Positions 8,737 through 17,940 are shown, counted from the stretch's first letter. The stretch is 42,903 bases of DNA from Betaproteobacteria bacterium (GCA_025356655.1 JANXRW010000044.1:1-42903); one strand, 5' to 3'. Program-made: numbers and translations. The notes: a model not told the origin generated them from the sequence alone.

Positions 8737-9672
8737 CTGCCGCAGCAGGTCTGCCACCAGTGTCTCGGCGCGAAGTCCTGAGAAACGCGCCTCCGGCGCC
8801 AGTGCCAACCGATGTGCGAGCACGGCGGGCGCAAGTTCCTGCACCTGCTCCGGGCGCACGAAGGCTTGGTCGGCGGCGAGCGCCATCACTTGGGCCAAGT
8901 GGGCGAGCGCGAGTGAAGCGCGCGGGCCTGCACCTAACTGCACCGCGGGCAGGGTGCGGGTGGCGCGCACGATGTCCACGACGTAGCGCTTGACCTCGTC
9001 GCTCACCCGTACCTGCTTGGCTTGGCGGCGCAGCGCCAGGATCTCCTCGGCGCTGGCGCAGGCGCCGATGCGCTCGAGCGGGTGGCCTTGCTCCTGGGCG
9101 GTGAGAATAGTCACCTCGATCTCGGGGTCCACGTAGCCTAGTGACAGGCGCACCATGAAACGGTCCATCTGTGCCTCGGGCAGCGGGTAGGTGCCGCGAA
9201 ACTCCACGGGGTTTTGGGTGGCCAGCACGCAGAAGAGATCCCCCAGGGCATGCGTGCGGCCCTCAATGCTCACCTGCTGCTCGGCCATCGCCTCGAGCAA
9301 TGCCGATTGCGTGCGTGGCGACGCTCGGTTGATCTCATCAGCCAGGAGGATCTGCGTGAACACCGGTCCCTCATGGAAGTGGAATTCCTGGGCGCGCGGG
9401 TCGAACACCGACACGCCGAGGATGTCCGATGGCAGGACATCGGGGGTGAATTGAACGCGCCGGAAGCGCGCTCCCACGGACCGTGCCAGTGCCTTGGCCA
9501 GCGTGGTCTTTCCGGTTCCTGGATAGTCCTCTAGAAGGATGTGCCCACCGGCGATGAAGGCCGCAAGCAGCGTGCGCACTGTCGGGCCCTGTCCGACCAT
9601 CACCGCTTCGACGTTGGCGCAGATGCGGGAGAACTGCGACGCGGCCTGTGGGAGGGACAAGGTATCGGGCAT
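8719..9672 (-). CDS. MoxR-family AAA+ ATPase
   Basis: A 317-residue cytosolic AAA_3 ATPase of normal length. Walker A is PGTGKTT at 51-57, Walker B ILLADE at 108-113 with the NRASPRTQSALLEAM segment after it, and the sensor-1 motif LATQNP is at ~149. These ATPases act as chaperones for assembling or inserting cofactors into partner complexes, usually with a DUF58/VWA protein encoded next door, as here. It is the first gene of the minus-strand row and is divergent from the amidohydrolase gene, with 122 bases between them. Confidence 0.93.
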   Translation of the reverse strand: MPDTLSLPQAASQFSRICANVEAVMVGQGPTVRTLLAAFIAGGHILLEDYPGTGKTTLAKALARSVGARFRRVQFTPDVLPSDILGVSVFDPRAQEFHFHEGPVFTQILLADEINRASPRTQSALLEAMAEQQVSIEGRTHALGDLFCVLATQNPVEFRGTYPLPEAQMDRFMVRLSLGYVDPEIEVTILTAQEQGHPLERIGACASAEEILALRRQAKQVRVSDEVKRYVVDIVRATRTLPAVQLGAGPRASLALAHLAQVMALAADQAFVRPEQVQELAPAVLAHRLALAPEARFSGLRAETLVADLLRQLPVPA

Positions 9673-9794
9673 GCGGGCTTCCTCGCAGGTCGGGGAGGCC
9701 CCCCCGGCGGAGGGAGCCGCGCTATTCTAACGTCTTGAGGCGCGCTGGGGCTCGTGCTAGCTTGCGCTTCCCGAATCCCTGCGAGCACGCCGCC

Positions 9795-11471
9795 ATGCAT
9801 GACTTGAGCATTCGCAATGCCCTGATCCACGATGGCTTGGGCTCTGCCCCGGTCATCGCTACTGTGGCGGTTGGCGACGGGCGCATCCTTTATGTGGGCG
9901 ACGATCCCGGGCCGGCGCGGCGGACTGTGGATGCCCAGGGGCGGGTGCTCATGCCCGGGATCATCGACAGCCATACCCACTACGATGCCCAGATTACCTG
10001 GGACCCACTGGCCTCACCCTCCCCGCAACTCGGGGTGACCACCGCAGTCATGGGCAACTGCGGCTTCACCCTGGCGCCCTGCCGCGTCGCGGATCGGGAC
10101 TTGAACCTGCGCAACCTCACCTACGTGGAGGGGATGTCCCTGGAGAGCCTTCGCGCCGGGGTGGACTGGGCGTTCGAATCGTTTCCGGAGTACTTGGATT
10201 TCCTTGAACGCCGCGGCGTGGGACCCAACCTCGCGACCTACGTCGGGCACTCCTCGGTGCGGACCTGGGTCATGGGGGCTGAGGCCTCCGTGCGGGCCGC
10301 CCGCGCGGACGAGATCGAACAGATGCGTGCGCTGATCGCGCAGGCGCTCGACGCGGGCGCTGTGGGACTCTCCTCGACCACCTCCTACCAGCACAACGGC
10401 GAGGGGGCCGTGCCCATGCCCTCGCGGTTGGCCTCAGATGCGGAGTTTCATGCCCTGGTGTCCGTCCTGGGGGAGACCGGGCGGGGCATGTTCATGATGA
10501 CGAAATCATCGGACACGACCCCGCAGTGGCTGCAGTCGCTCGCGGCCAGTGCCCGTCGGCCTTTCCTCGCCGCGGCCATCTTGCACAACCCCGGCGTGCC
10601 GGAGGCGGCCTTCCGGGACATGGACGGCATCGCCGCGGGCCGTGCCCAGGGCCTGCCCATGTACGGGGCGGTGTCCTGCTGCCCACTGAAATTCGAGTTC
10701 ACGATGCGCGAGCCCTACGTCTTCGAGGGGCTGCGTTCCTGGAAGCCCGCCTTGGTGGCCCGCGGCGAGGCCGCCCGCGCGCTCTACGCCAGCGCGCAGT
10801 TTCGCCAATCGGTCAAGGATGAATTGGCGGTCAAGGTGCGGCGGGTGTTCGCTGGTGACTGGGAGAAGGTGCACGTCGCCCTCGTGGGCGATCAGCGCCA
10901 CCGGGCGCTCGAGGGCCAGTGCGTCGCCCGCATCGCCGAGCGGGCAGGGGTGCACCCGTTGGATGCGCTGTTGGACTTGGCGCTTGACGACGCACTCGAC
11001 ACGGTATTCACCGCGGTCCTGCTTAACTCGGACGAGGAGGCCGTGGGCCGCTTGCTCGCGCACCCGGCCAGCATCGTCTCGCTGTCGGACGCCGGTGCGC
11101 ATCTCACGTTTTTCTGCGACGCCGGCTTCGGCCTTCACCTGCTCGGCCACTGGGTCCGGGAGAAGGGGGTGCTGAGCCTCGCCCAGGCCGTTAAAAAGCT
11201 GACCAGCGAGCAGGCGGCGCTTTTCGGCATTCCGGACCGTGGCGTCATCCGGCCCGGGGCCTGGGCGGATCTGCTGCTGCTCGATCCGGCGGAGGTTGGG
11301 CGGTCGGATCCCACGCGGCACTTCGATTTGCCCGGGGGCGGTTCGCGCCTGCTCACCGCCGCTCGGGGACTGCACGGTGTTTGGGTCAACGGTAGGCTGA
11401 TGGCTGACGCGGGCGGACCGGATCCCGAGGCGGGCTTACCGGGCCAAGTCCTGCGCGAATTCGCTCGCTGA
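9795..11471 (+). CDS. N-acyl-D-amino-acid deacylase-type amidohydrolase
   Basis: A 558-residue amidohydrolase of the D-aminoacylase/dihydroorotase-like group (COG3653 type). The metal-binding HxH is H60-T-H62 in DSHTHYDAQ. GNCGF with Cys89 matches the Cys ligand used by D-aminoacylases, and a late Asp lies in SLSDAGAHLTFF. The C-terminal GVIRPGAWADLLLLDP is the usual small beta-domain return. Expected reaction: hydrolysis of an N-acyl-D-amino acid or similar amide to the free acid plus amine; the true substrate is unknown. The ATG at 9795 starts MHDLSIRNALIHDG, a typical N-terminus for the family. No signal peptide, so cytosolic. A 7-bp hairpin follows the stop. Confidence 0.85.
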   Translation: MHDLSIRNALIHDGLGSAPVIATVAVGDGRILYVGDDPGPARRTVDAQGRVLMPGIIDSHTHYDAQITWDPLASPSPQLGVTTAVMGNCGFTLAPCRVADRDLNLRNLTYVEGMSLESLRAGVDWAFESFPEYLDFLERRGVGPNLATYVGHSSVRTWVMGAEASVRAARADEIEQMRALIAQALDAGAVGLSSTTSYQHNGEGAVPMPSRLASDAEFHALVSVLGETGRGMFMMTKSSDTTPQWLQSLAASARRPFLAAAILHNPGVPEAAFRDMDGIAAGRAQGLPMYGAVSCCPLKFEFTMREPYVFEGLRSWKPALVARGEAARALYASAQFRQSVKDELAVKVRRVFAGDWEKVHVALVGDQRHRALEGQCVARIAERAGVHPLDALLDLALDDALDTVFTAVLLNSDEEAVGRLLAHPASIVSLSDAGAHLTFFCDAGFGLHLLGHWVREKGVLSLAQAVKKLTSEQAALFGIPDRGVIRPGAWADLLLLDPAEVGRSDPTRHFDLPGGGSRLLTAARGLHGVWVNGRLMADAGGPDPEAGLPGQVLREFAR

Positions 11472-11479
11472 GTGAGGGC

Positions 11480-11501
11480 GCTGCCCGGACGCTAGGGCAG
11501 C
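11480..11501 (+). terminator. Weak hairpin after the amidohydrolase gene
   Basis: GCTGCCC, 8-base loop, GGGCAGC, starting eight bases after the stop codon. There is no T-tract, so termination is only suggested by its position. Confidence 0.35.
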
Positions 11502-11589
11502 ACGCTAACGCCAGAGCAGCCCAAAGGGCGCCTGTAGGCCACGCCGCGTCGGTAAATCCGCTGCAACATCGCCTTGGCGCTGGCCACGT

Positions 11590-11629
11590 AAAAAATTACG
11601 AAGCCCCATCGGCAAGCCGCCGATGGAGC
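11590..11629 (-). terminator. Probable terminator for the IlvD/Edd dehydratase gene
   Basis: On the minus strand an 11-pair stem (GCTCCATCGGC, loop GGCTT, GCCGATGGGGC with one U-G pair) is followed six bases later by six T residues. It lies about 75 bases downstream of the dehydratase stop at 11703. Confidence 0.6.
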
Positions 11630-11688
11630 CCGTAAGTTCAACAGATCAGGCAAACCGCTTGCCCGTAGGCGTTCCGTCCACCCGGTAG

Positions 11689-11702
11689 CCGCCTCGGGGC
11701 GG
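11689..11702 (-). terminator. CCGCC-CCGA-GGCGG hairpin directly after a stop codon
   Basis: A 5-bp GC stem with a four-base loop that touches the stop codon of the dehydratase gene. The identical 14 bases occur at 27101-27114, also just after the stop of a minus-strand gene. No T-tract follows, so the function is uncertain. Confidence 0.4.
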
Positions 11703-13493
11703 TCAGTGATTGTCGCGGGGGGGGTCGTAGCTCTGCGCGACCTTCTGGTACTTGACCGACATCTCGAAGGTGGCGCCCGTGGAGAGTTGCCCCACGTTGG
11801 TGCGGTGCAGTTCCTGCCAGGGGGTCTGGTTGATCAGTTCCGGCAGTTTAAGATCCCGTCGGCGCTGGTCGTACTCGGCGTCGCTGATGAGGATGTTGGC
11901 GCTGCGCTTGGTCAGGTCGATGCGCACCCGGTCGCCCGTCTTCAGGATCGCCAGGCCGCCACCGATTGCCGCCTCGGGCGAGGCGTTGAGGATGGACGGG
12001 CTTGCGGAGGTCCCGCTCTGGCGACCATCGCCGATGCAGGGCAGTTCCGCCACGCCCCGGCGCACGAGGGCGTCGGGGGGCAGCATGTTCACCACCTCGG
12101 CCGCCCCGGGGTAACCCACCGGGCCCACGTAGCGGATGAAGAGCAGGCTGTCCTCGTCGACGTTGAGTGCCGGGTCGTTGATGCGGTGGTGGTAGTCCTC
12201 AGGACCGTCGAAGACGACGGCACGCCCCTCGAAGGCGTTCTCGTCACCCGCGCGACGCAGGTACTTGGCGCGGAAGGCCTCCGAGATCACCGAGGTCTTC
12301 ATGATGGCGCTGTCGAAGAGGTTGCCCTTGAGATTCGCAAACCCGGCGGTGGACTTCATGGGTTCGGCGAACGGGCGGATCACCTTCGTGTCTTGGATCT
12401 GGGCGTCACGGCAGTTCTCACCCATGGTCTTGCCGTTCACCGTGAGTGTACCTTCGTGGATCTTCCCCGCGCGGATGAGTTCGCCCATCACCGCCGGCAG
12501 GCCACCGGCTCGGTAATAGCCCTCGCCCAGGTATTCGCCCGCGGGCATCATGTTCACCAGGAGCGGGACTTCGTAGCCGATGCGATCCCAGTCGTCGTTG
12601 GTGAGTTCCACGCCAATGTGTCGGGCGATGGCGTTCAGGTGGATGGGGCAGTTGGTGGAGGCGCCGATGGCGGAGGCCGCCACGATGGCATTCTCGAAGG
12701 CCTCGCGGGTCATGATCTGCGACGGGCGCAGGTCGTCGCGGACCATTGCCACGATGCGCTGGCCGGTGTAATAGGCGATCTGGCCGCGCTCGCGGTAGGG
12801 CGCCGGAATGGCGGCGCAGCCGGGCAGCGACATGCCCAGGGCTTCGGCCATGGCATTCATGGAACTCGCCGTACCCATGGTGTTGCAGTGGCCGACGCTG
12901 GGCGCCGAGGTGGCGATGATCTGCATGAACTGGGGGTAGTCGATCTCACCCGCGGCCAGACGCCGGCGCGCCTCCCACACCACAGTCCCGGAACCGCTCA
13001 ACTTGCCTTCGTTGTAGCCGTCGAGCATTGGACCGCCGGAGAGCACGATCGCGGGAATGTTCACCGTCGCCGCTGCCATCAGGCAGGCCGGCGTGGTTTT
13101 GTCACATCCGGTGGTGAGCACCACGCCGTCGATGGGGTAGCCGAAGAGCAATTCCACCAGCCCCAGGTAGGCTAGGTTGCGGTCGATGGTGGCCGTGGGC
13201 CGTTTTCCCGTCTCCTGGATGGGGTGGACCGGGAACTCCAGCGGGATGCCACCCGCGTCGCGAATGCCCGCACGCACCCGGTGCGCGAGTTCGATGTGAT
13301 GGCGGTTGCAGGGCGACAGGTCACTGCCCGTCTGCGCGATGCCGATGATGGGGCGCCCGGAATGCAATTCCTCCAGAGTGAAGCCGAAGTTCACGTACCG
13401 CTCGAGATACAGGGCGGTCATGCCCGGGTTGTCGGGGTTGTTCCACCAGAACCTGCTGCGCAGGGGTGCCTTGTTCTTCGGTTGATCCGCCAT
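11703..13493 (-). CDS. IlvD/Edd-family dehydratase, sugar-acid type
   Basis: A 596-residue cytosolic iron-sulfur dehydratase. Three cysteines at the positions expected for cluster binding are visible: Cys62 ([11 protein letters not shown]), Cys130 ([12 protein letters not shown]) and Cys203 ([12 protein letters not shown]). The C-terminal part has the [19 protein letters not shown] loop with the catalytic serine region. Length and N-terminus ([20 protein letters not shown]) fit the pentonate branch, such as L-arabinonate or D-xylonate dehydratases, better than the amino-acid enzyme IlvD. The reaction would be aldonate to 2-keto-3-deoxy-aldonate plus water. No kinase or aldolase of the pathway lies beside it. 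The start at 13493 is preceded by AAGGA. Confidence 0.88.
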   Translation of the reverse strand: MADQPKNKAPLRSRFWWNNPDNPGMTALYLERYVNFGFTLEELHSGRPIIGIAQTGSDLSPCNRHHIELAHRVRAGIRDAGGIPLEFPVHPIQETGKRPTATIDRNLAYLGLVELLFGYPIDGVVLTTGCDKTTPACLMAAATVNIPAIVLSGGPMLDGYNEGKLSGSGTVVWEARRRLAAGEIDYPQFMQIIATSAPSVGHCNTMGTASSMNAMAEALGMSLPGCAAIPAPYRERGQIAYYTGQRIVAMVRDDLRPSQIMTREAFENAIVAASAIGASTNCPIHLNAIARHIGVELTNDDWDRIGYEVPLLVNMMPAGEYLGEGYYRAGGLPAVMGELIRAGKIHEGTLTVNGKTMGENCRDAQIQDTKVIRPFAEPMKSTAGFANLKGNLFDSAIMKTSVISEAFRAKYLRRAGDENAFEGRAVVFDGPEDYHHRINDPALNVDEDSLLFIRYVGPVGYPGAAEVVNMLPPDALVRRGVAELPCIGDGRQSGTSASPSILNASPEAAIGGGLAILKTGDRVRIDLTKRSANILISDAEYDQRRRDLKLPELINQTPWQELHRTNVGQLSTGATFEMSVKYQKVAQSYDPPRDNH

Positions 13494-13869
13494 GGCGTGA
13501 GTCCTTGGATGTCTGTTCTAGGAATGTGTCGCGCAGGGAGGCCGCACGCTCCCTGCTCCTCCAGCTTGCTGGGCTGTTCGTCGAGCCTTCCGGGGTGAGG
13601 GAGGGGGCGCGCCGCGGCGCCTGTCCTACCGCCACCCCAGCGCACGACTATACCCCGGCAACGGTGCCGGCGCTGAAGCCTTTGTCTCGGGGACGGGCGG
13701 TTTCTAGAGGGGCGGGTGGCGGGTTGTCGAGCCGTTTCGTGGGAAAAATTTCCCTGTCTATTGTCGATCCTGTGTAGTAGCGTGTTATATTCTTTCACGG
13801 CTAGGAAACAAATGTTTCACCAAATATTTCAAAAAAAGTTGTACATCTAGTCTTAGGAGACCAGCACCC
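13494..13869. promoter_or_regulatory. Divergent control region, dehydratase / PEP-CTERM gene
   Basis: These 376 bases lie between two divergent genes and hold no protein frame I recognise. The right half is AT-rich. It has an inverted repeat GGGAAA-AA-TTTCCC at 13741-13754, then TTGTCG at 13761-13766 and TTATAT at 13785-13790 with an 18-base spacer, a possible -35/-10 pair on the plus strand. A ribosome site TTAGGAGA lies just before the ATG at 13870. The palindrome just upstream of the -35 could bind a regulator. These are pattern matches, not tested sites. Confidence 0.45.
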
Positions 13870-15510
13870 ATGCAATCCCTGCATCGATACCGGCTTGCCC
13901 CTCTCGCGGCCGCGCTGCTTCTGGCTGCCTCCGCGGCGCAGGCGGCGATATTTACCGACGATTTCAACTTCAGCACGAGCGATCAGAGCATGTGGGGGGG
14001 CAGCGCCGATCCGGGCACTTCTTTCGACACGGGCTTTCAGGGCACTACCTGGAATTCCAACACCTTCAGCTTCGGCGGCATCACCGGCGATGCCCATCAG
14101 CATGTTCCGGGAACGGGCGGTACCATCGATGTCCTAGTGCCGGGAACCGGGATTGACATCAACCAGCACGTTCCGGGCACCGGGGGGAGCGTTGATATCT
14201 GCGTCCCCTTCATCGGTTGCTACAGTGTCTCGAACCCAATCCCCGACCAGTACATCTCGGTCCACATCCCGGCGCAGTATGTGACGATAACCAACCCCGT
14301 TCCCGAGCAGTACATCGATACGCGCACAGGTGTGAAGGCTTCCGTGCAGGGTTCAGGACAGTTGGGTGTTTATGCCCAGGGCCACGTGAGCGGGGGTACG
14401 GTCGGTGCTAAGGTGGGTGTGCACTTCCAGGTGATCGCTCCGTCGACGGTGAGCAATCGCCAGTTCAGGACCTTCAGCGTTCAGGGAAATTTCGGGAACG
14501 GTTCGATCACGGCAGGCGGCCCCGCGCTGGTGGCGCAGGTCTCCGGGCTCGCCAACGTGCAGAACAACATTTCCCTCGAGGGATGTTTCGTCTTAGCGGG
14601 TTGCAAGACGACCTCCCCCACGCCGGGCTTCAACTCCGGGAAGGCGTCGCTGGTGGGCGTGGACACCACGTCGGCGAAGCCCTTGTCCGTGGGCGGGATT
14701 GCCTTTTCGGTGCCGGGGGTGAATGAGCCCTATACGATCAAGACCGGGCCCTCAATCATTCCCGTCGCTGTAAATCCGACGCCAGGCATCGGCCAAGTCA
14801 CGATCTTTACGCCGAAGACCACGACGGGCGGAGTCGCTTCCCCGACGGGCACGGGTTCGGAGAAATTGACGCTGTCCACCACCCAGGATCAGTTCAAACT
14901 GACCATGAGCCTGCCCGGGACCCTGGAGGCCCTCGGCAAACTCCCCGTGGACGTGCTGAAGAACAACGTGGGGATCCCCGGCGTCGCGAACTTCGGCTAT
15001 ACGCTGTTCGATGATGAATTGGGCGTGGTCATGCAGGCGGCGCAGACGCTCAAGCTGGACGTTACCCCCATGGTGGAGTTTAAGTTCAACGGGCCCGTGT
15101 CGGAGCGAAATGGTAAGTATCACGCCAACGGGATCGTGGACCTAGGCCTGGGCCAGAGCGTGGACTTAGTGGGCGATCAAGATAATATTCACCTCATCCG
15201 GCGTTCCTATTTCCTGAGTAACCCGCTCCTGTCCAACCAAACCGACGAGACCGGGAGTCTGTCAAACCAAGCCACTGCCCTTTGCGGCAAGCTGTCCCTG
15301 GTCGCTGTCCTGGACACCTCCGTGTGCCTACTCGACTCGACCCAGAAGGTGGGCATCCCCTTGGCCTTCAACCTCTTTAACTCTAAGTTCACCCTGAACG
15401 GATTCCAGACCTACGCGCAAGCCGTTCCGGAGCCCGAGGATCTGGCGCTGCTGCTCGGTGGTGGCCTGATCGTGGCCGGGGTCGCGCGTCGGCGCTTGGC
15501 CCTCGCCTGA
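13870..15510 (+). CDS. PEP-CTERM sorted surface protein with VPGTG repeats
   Basis: A 546-residue exported protein. Residues 1-25 form a signal peptide ending AASAAQA. The C-terminus from ~519 is a textbook PEP-CTERM tail: VPEPED, a hydrophobic helix LALLLGGGLIVAGVA, then RRR. In PEP-CTERM bacteria such tails are processed by an exosortase; none is encoded in this window. Residues ~75-150 carry repeats: three HVPGTGG/LVPGTG units, then NPIPDQYI, HIPAQYV and NPVPEQYI. Two Cys pairs (CVPFIGC; CFVLAGC) could form disulfides. The rest is rich in Gly, Thr and Ser and fits a beta-rich extracellular protein. It is likely cell-surface or matrix associated. No homologous function recognised. Confidence 0.88.
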   Translation: MQSLHRYRLAPLAAALLLAASAAQAAIFTDDFNFSTSDQSMWGGSADPGTSFDTGFQGTTWNSNTFSFGGITGDAHQHVPGTGGTIDVLVPGTGIDINQHVPGTGGSVDICVPFIGCYSVSNPIPDQYISVHIPAQYVTITNPVPEQYIDTRTGVKASVQGSGQLGVYAQGHVSGGTVGAKVGVHFQVIAPSTVSNRQFRTFSVQGNFGNGSITAGGPALVAQVSGLANVQNNISLEGCFVLAGCKTTSPTPGFNSGKASLVGVDTTSAKPLSVGGIAFSVPGVNEPYTIKTGPSIIPVAVNPTPGIGQVTIFTPKTTTGGVASPTGTGSEKLTLSTTQDQFKLTMSLPGTLEALGKLPVDVLKNNVGIPGVANFGYTLFDDELGVVMQAAQTLKLDVTPMVEFKFNGPVSERNGKYHANGIVDLGLGQSVDLVGDQDNIHLIRRSYFLSNPLLSNQTDETGSLSNQATALCGKLSLVAVLDTSVCLLDSTQKVGIPLAFNLFNSKFTLNGFQTYAQAVPEPEDLALLLGGGLIVAGVARRRLALA

Positions 15511-15514
15511 TCCC

Positions 15515-15547
15515 CCCCAAGGCCGGAATCCCCTCCCGGCCTTGGGG
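15515..15547 (+). terminator. Perfect 12-bp hairpin after the PEP-CTERM gene
   Basis: CCCCAAGGCCGG, loop AATCCCCTC, CCGGCCTTGGGG, starting five bases after the stop. The stem is perfect and GC-rich. The bases after it are not T-rich, so it may act as a weak terminator or as an mRNA 3' stabiliser. Confidence 0.75.
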
Positions 15548-15748
15548 CGTGTTCCTGCCTGCGGGCTGACTGCTGGAGGCGCGCCTGCGCTCCTGGCAGC
15601 CCATGGCAACCGCAGGGTGGAGTGCGGTGCTGATCCCCTCGGCTCTGCGGTCACCGCGAGCGGTCAGATTTGCGTGCCGCCCGCTGAGCTGAGCCGGCGC
15701 CACAGCCGTGTGTGGCCTCGGGTCAGGGCCAGAATTTTGCACTGCTCG

Positions 15749-16168
15749 TCATGGCGCTGGCGCGTCGTTAAGCTTCTCATCCACTGCAGCGGTGCCCGCC
15801 CGGTGCTGCCAGGGAAACAAGCCGCTCACCGGGTAGGCCAGCCCGAAGCACGCTTGTTCGGGTAGGTGCTGCACGCGTTTGCGCACAACGTTCGCCCAGC
15901 GAATTCCCCCGAGTGCTTGGTGTTGGTCGTTAAGGTCCGCGTGCGCCTGCGCCGAGAGCTCGTGCGGATCGAAGCGCCCGCGCGGGCGGATCTCGTTGGG
16001 CTCTGCCTGATCGACCGCCAGGAGAGCCTGCAACTGCGCGAGGCGAGGCTGCGGGTGGTAGCCGTCGCGCGCCATTCATCCGGCCGCGTCCGCGCCTTAG
16101 GCCCGCGGATCGCAGTGGGCCAGCCCGTCCAAGCGCTCGACCAGGGCATGGAACCGTTCATTGGTCAT
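15749..16168 (-). pseudogene. Decayed reading frame: 23-codon start, two stops, then 108-codon frame
   Basis: On the minus strand a strong ribosome site (CGGAGGG) precedes an ATG at 16168 that opens MTNERFHALVERLDGLAH and stops after 23 codons. In the same frame come six codons, a TGA, then an ATG at 16075 and 108 more codons to 15749. Third codon positions stay GC-rich through both parts, which fits former coding sequence. The first 20 residues recall the N-termini of some M48-type membrane peptidases, but this is only a memory match and the HExxH motif is absent. The 108-residue part may be a real small gene of unknown function. Confidence 0.4.
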
Positions 16169-16315
16169 GAGCCCTCCGAGGGTAACGCGCGGGTGCGCGC
16201 AACGGGGCAATTCCAGCGCGGCCCCCGGCGGGGAGCGGGCCGGCCGCGCGTGCTTTGGTGTACTCTCCCGGCGCAGGCCAGGGAGATGCCGCTGGCCCCA
16301 TCCCGAGGAGTATGC
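16169..16315. other. Gap upstream of the ABC transporter operon
   Basis: No gene is seen. This 147-base gap separates the decayed minus-strand frame from the ABC ATPase gene and should contain the operon promoter. I could not find a convincing -35/-10 pair. The ribosome site CCGAGGAG lies just before the ATG at 16316. Confidence 0.4.
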
Positions 16316-17089
16316 ATGGACGGCGCCACGCCGCTTCTGGAGGTCGAGGGCCTCACGTTGCAATACAAGACCCGGGACCAGTTGGTCACGGCCGTCTTTC
16401 GGGTGGACTTCCAGGTTTTTCGGTCGGACCGCTTTCTGCTCCTGGGGCCCTCGGGCTGCGGAAAATCCTCCCTGCAGAAGGCCATCGGCGGCTATCTGGC
16501 GCCGGTGGAGGGGGAGATCCGCCTGAACGGCAAACAGGTCACTCGCCCCGACCCCGACCGGATGATGGTCTTCCAGGAGTTTGACCAATTGTTGCCCTGG
16601 AAGACGGTGCTCGGGAATGTTTGTTTCGCGTTGAGTGCGAGCGGACGCCTGCGTGGCGCCGAAGCGCGCGACCGGGCCATGCACTACCTGGGCAAGGTCG
16701 GGCTCGCGGACTATGCGCAGCGCTATCCGCATACGCTCTCAGGCGGCATGAAGCAGCGCGTGGCCATCGCTCGGGGCATGGCCATGGAGCCCCAGATCCT
16801 GCTCATGGATGAGCCCTTCGCGGCCCTCGATGCGCTCACACGCCGCCGCATGCAGGAGGAGTTGTTGCAGCTCTGGGAAGACACGCGTTTTACCGTGCTC
16901 TTCGTCACCCATTCCATCGAGGAGGCAGTGCGCATCGGCAATCGCATCCTGCTGCTCTCCCCGCACCCCGGTCAGGTCCGTGCCGAATTGGAAAGTGACG
17001 GCACTGACGCGCGGGATCCGGCCAGTGGCCTGCGCCTGAGTGAGCGAATCGACCGACTGCTCTTCGCCTCAGAACCGGTGCGCGCGTGA
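16316..17089 (+). CDS. NitT/TauT-type ABC transporter, ATP-binding subunit
   Basis: A 257-residue cytosolic ATPase of a nitrate/taurine/sulfonate-type importer. Walker A is GPSGCGKS at 44-51, the Q-loop Gln87 is in MVFQEFDQLLPW, the signature LSGGMKQR at 141-148, Walker B ILLMDEP at 161-167 and the switch His199 in FVTHS. The family-typical LLPWKTVLGNV stretch follows the Q-loop. The open frame extends far upstream to 15866, but only the ATG at 16316 has a GAGGAG ribosome site. It overlaps the permease gene by four bases (GTGA), so the two are translationally coupled. Confidence 0.93.
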   Translation: MDGATPLLEVEGLTLQYKTRDQLVTAVFRVDFQVFRSDRFLLLGPSGCGKSSLQKAIGGYLAPVEGEIRLNGKQVTRPDPDRMMVFQEFDQLLPWKTVLGNVCFALSASGRLRGAEARDRAMHYLGKVGLADYAQRYPHTLSGGMKQRVAIARGMAMEPQILLMDEPFAALDALTRRRMQEELLQLWEDTRFTVLFVTHSIEEAVRIGNRILLLSPHPGQVRAELESDGTDARDPASGLRLSERIDRLLFASEPVRA

Positions 17090-17940
17090 GCCCGCCGCGT
17101 CCGGAGCGCGTCTGCGAGCCGCCTCCTGCCCCGGAGGTGCTGGTCCGGCGCTTGCCGCTCGTCGAGCGGCTCTACGGTAGCGCTCCGCTGCGCAAGACCG
17201 TGCTCCTGCTGGTGCTGGCGCTGATCTGGGAGAGCTACGCCCGTTGGCTGGGCAACACGCTCCTCCTACCGAGTTTCAGCGCGACCGTGGTGGCCCTGGT
17301 CCAGGGGTTCGTCAGTGGCGGCCTAGCCAGTCGCTGCGGGTTCTCGCTGCAGATCCTGTTGGCGGGTTACGGCCTGGGGCTCGCCCTTTCTGCCGTGCTC
17401 ACCATCCTTGGCATCACCTCCCGGCCCGGGCGCGATCTGTTGGAGACGCTCACGGCCATGTTCAGCCCGTTGCCGGCCATAGCCCTGCTGCCGCTGGCCA
17501 TGTTGTGGTTTGGACTGGGCAACGCCTCGCTCGTGGCAGTGCTGGTGCACTCGGTGCTCTGGCCCGTGACGCTCAACACCCACGCGGGTTTCCTTGCTAC
17601 TTCACCGACGCTGCGCATGGTCGGCCGGAACTATGGCCTGCGCGGTCTCCCTTTTGTGTGCCGCATCCTCATTCCCGCCGCATTCCCGAGTATCCTCACG
17701 GGTCTGAAGATCGGCTGGGCCTTCGCTTGGCGCACGCTCATCGCCGCTGAACTGGTCTTTGGCGTGAGTTCGGGCGGCGGCGGCCTGGGGTGGTTCATCT
17801 ACGAGAACAAGAACCAACTGGAGATCCCCTCGGTGTTTGCCGGGCTTCTCACGGTGACGCTGATCGGGCTTCTGGTGGAGGCGGTGGTTTTCCGGACCAT
17901 CGAGGAGCGCACGCTAAAGCGCTGGGGCATGCACAATTAG
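17086..17940 (+). CDS. NitT/TauT-type ABC transporter, permease subunit
   Basis: A 284-residue inner-membrane permease of the SsuC/TauC type. Hydrophobic helices are visible at about 37-55, 85-108, 120-135, 143-160, 205-222 and 248-268. The EAA-type loop that docks the ATPase lies around 170-200 (GRNYGLRGLPFVCRILIPAA then FPSILTGLKIGWAFAWRTL). The GTG start overlaps the ATPase stop. With the ATPase and the binding protein it makes a complete importer for an unknown small anion or organic substrate. Confidence 0.92.
   Translation: MSPPRPERVCEPPPAPEVLVRRLPLVERLYGSAPLRKTVLLLVLALIWESYARWLGNTLLLPSFSATVVALVQGFVSGGLASRCGFSLQILLAGYGLGLALSAVLTILGITSRPGRDLLETLTAMFSPLPAIALLPLAMLWFGLGNASLVAVLVHSVLWPVTLNTHAGFLATSPTLRMVGRNYGLRGLPFVCRILIPAAFPSILTGLKIGWAFAWRTLIAAELVFGVSSGGGGLGWFIYENKNQLEIPSVFAGLLTVTLIGLLVEAVVFRTIEERTLKRWGMHN

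Noticed and set aside
11706..13175. A 489-codon open frame on the plus strand
   Set aside because: It is antisense to the IlvD/Edd dehydratase gene, whose protein is clearly recognisable with its cluster cysteines. Long antisense frames are common in GC-rich DNA.
15866..16315. Upstream extension of the ABC ATPase frame
   Set aside because: The extra 150 codons do not resemble any ABC protein part, overlap the decayed minus-strand frame, and the ATG at 16316 has the proper ribosome site.
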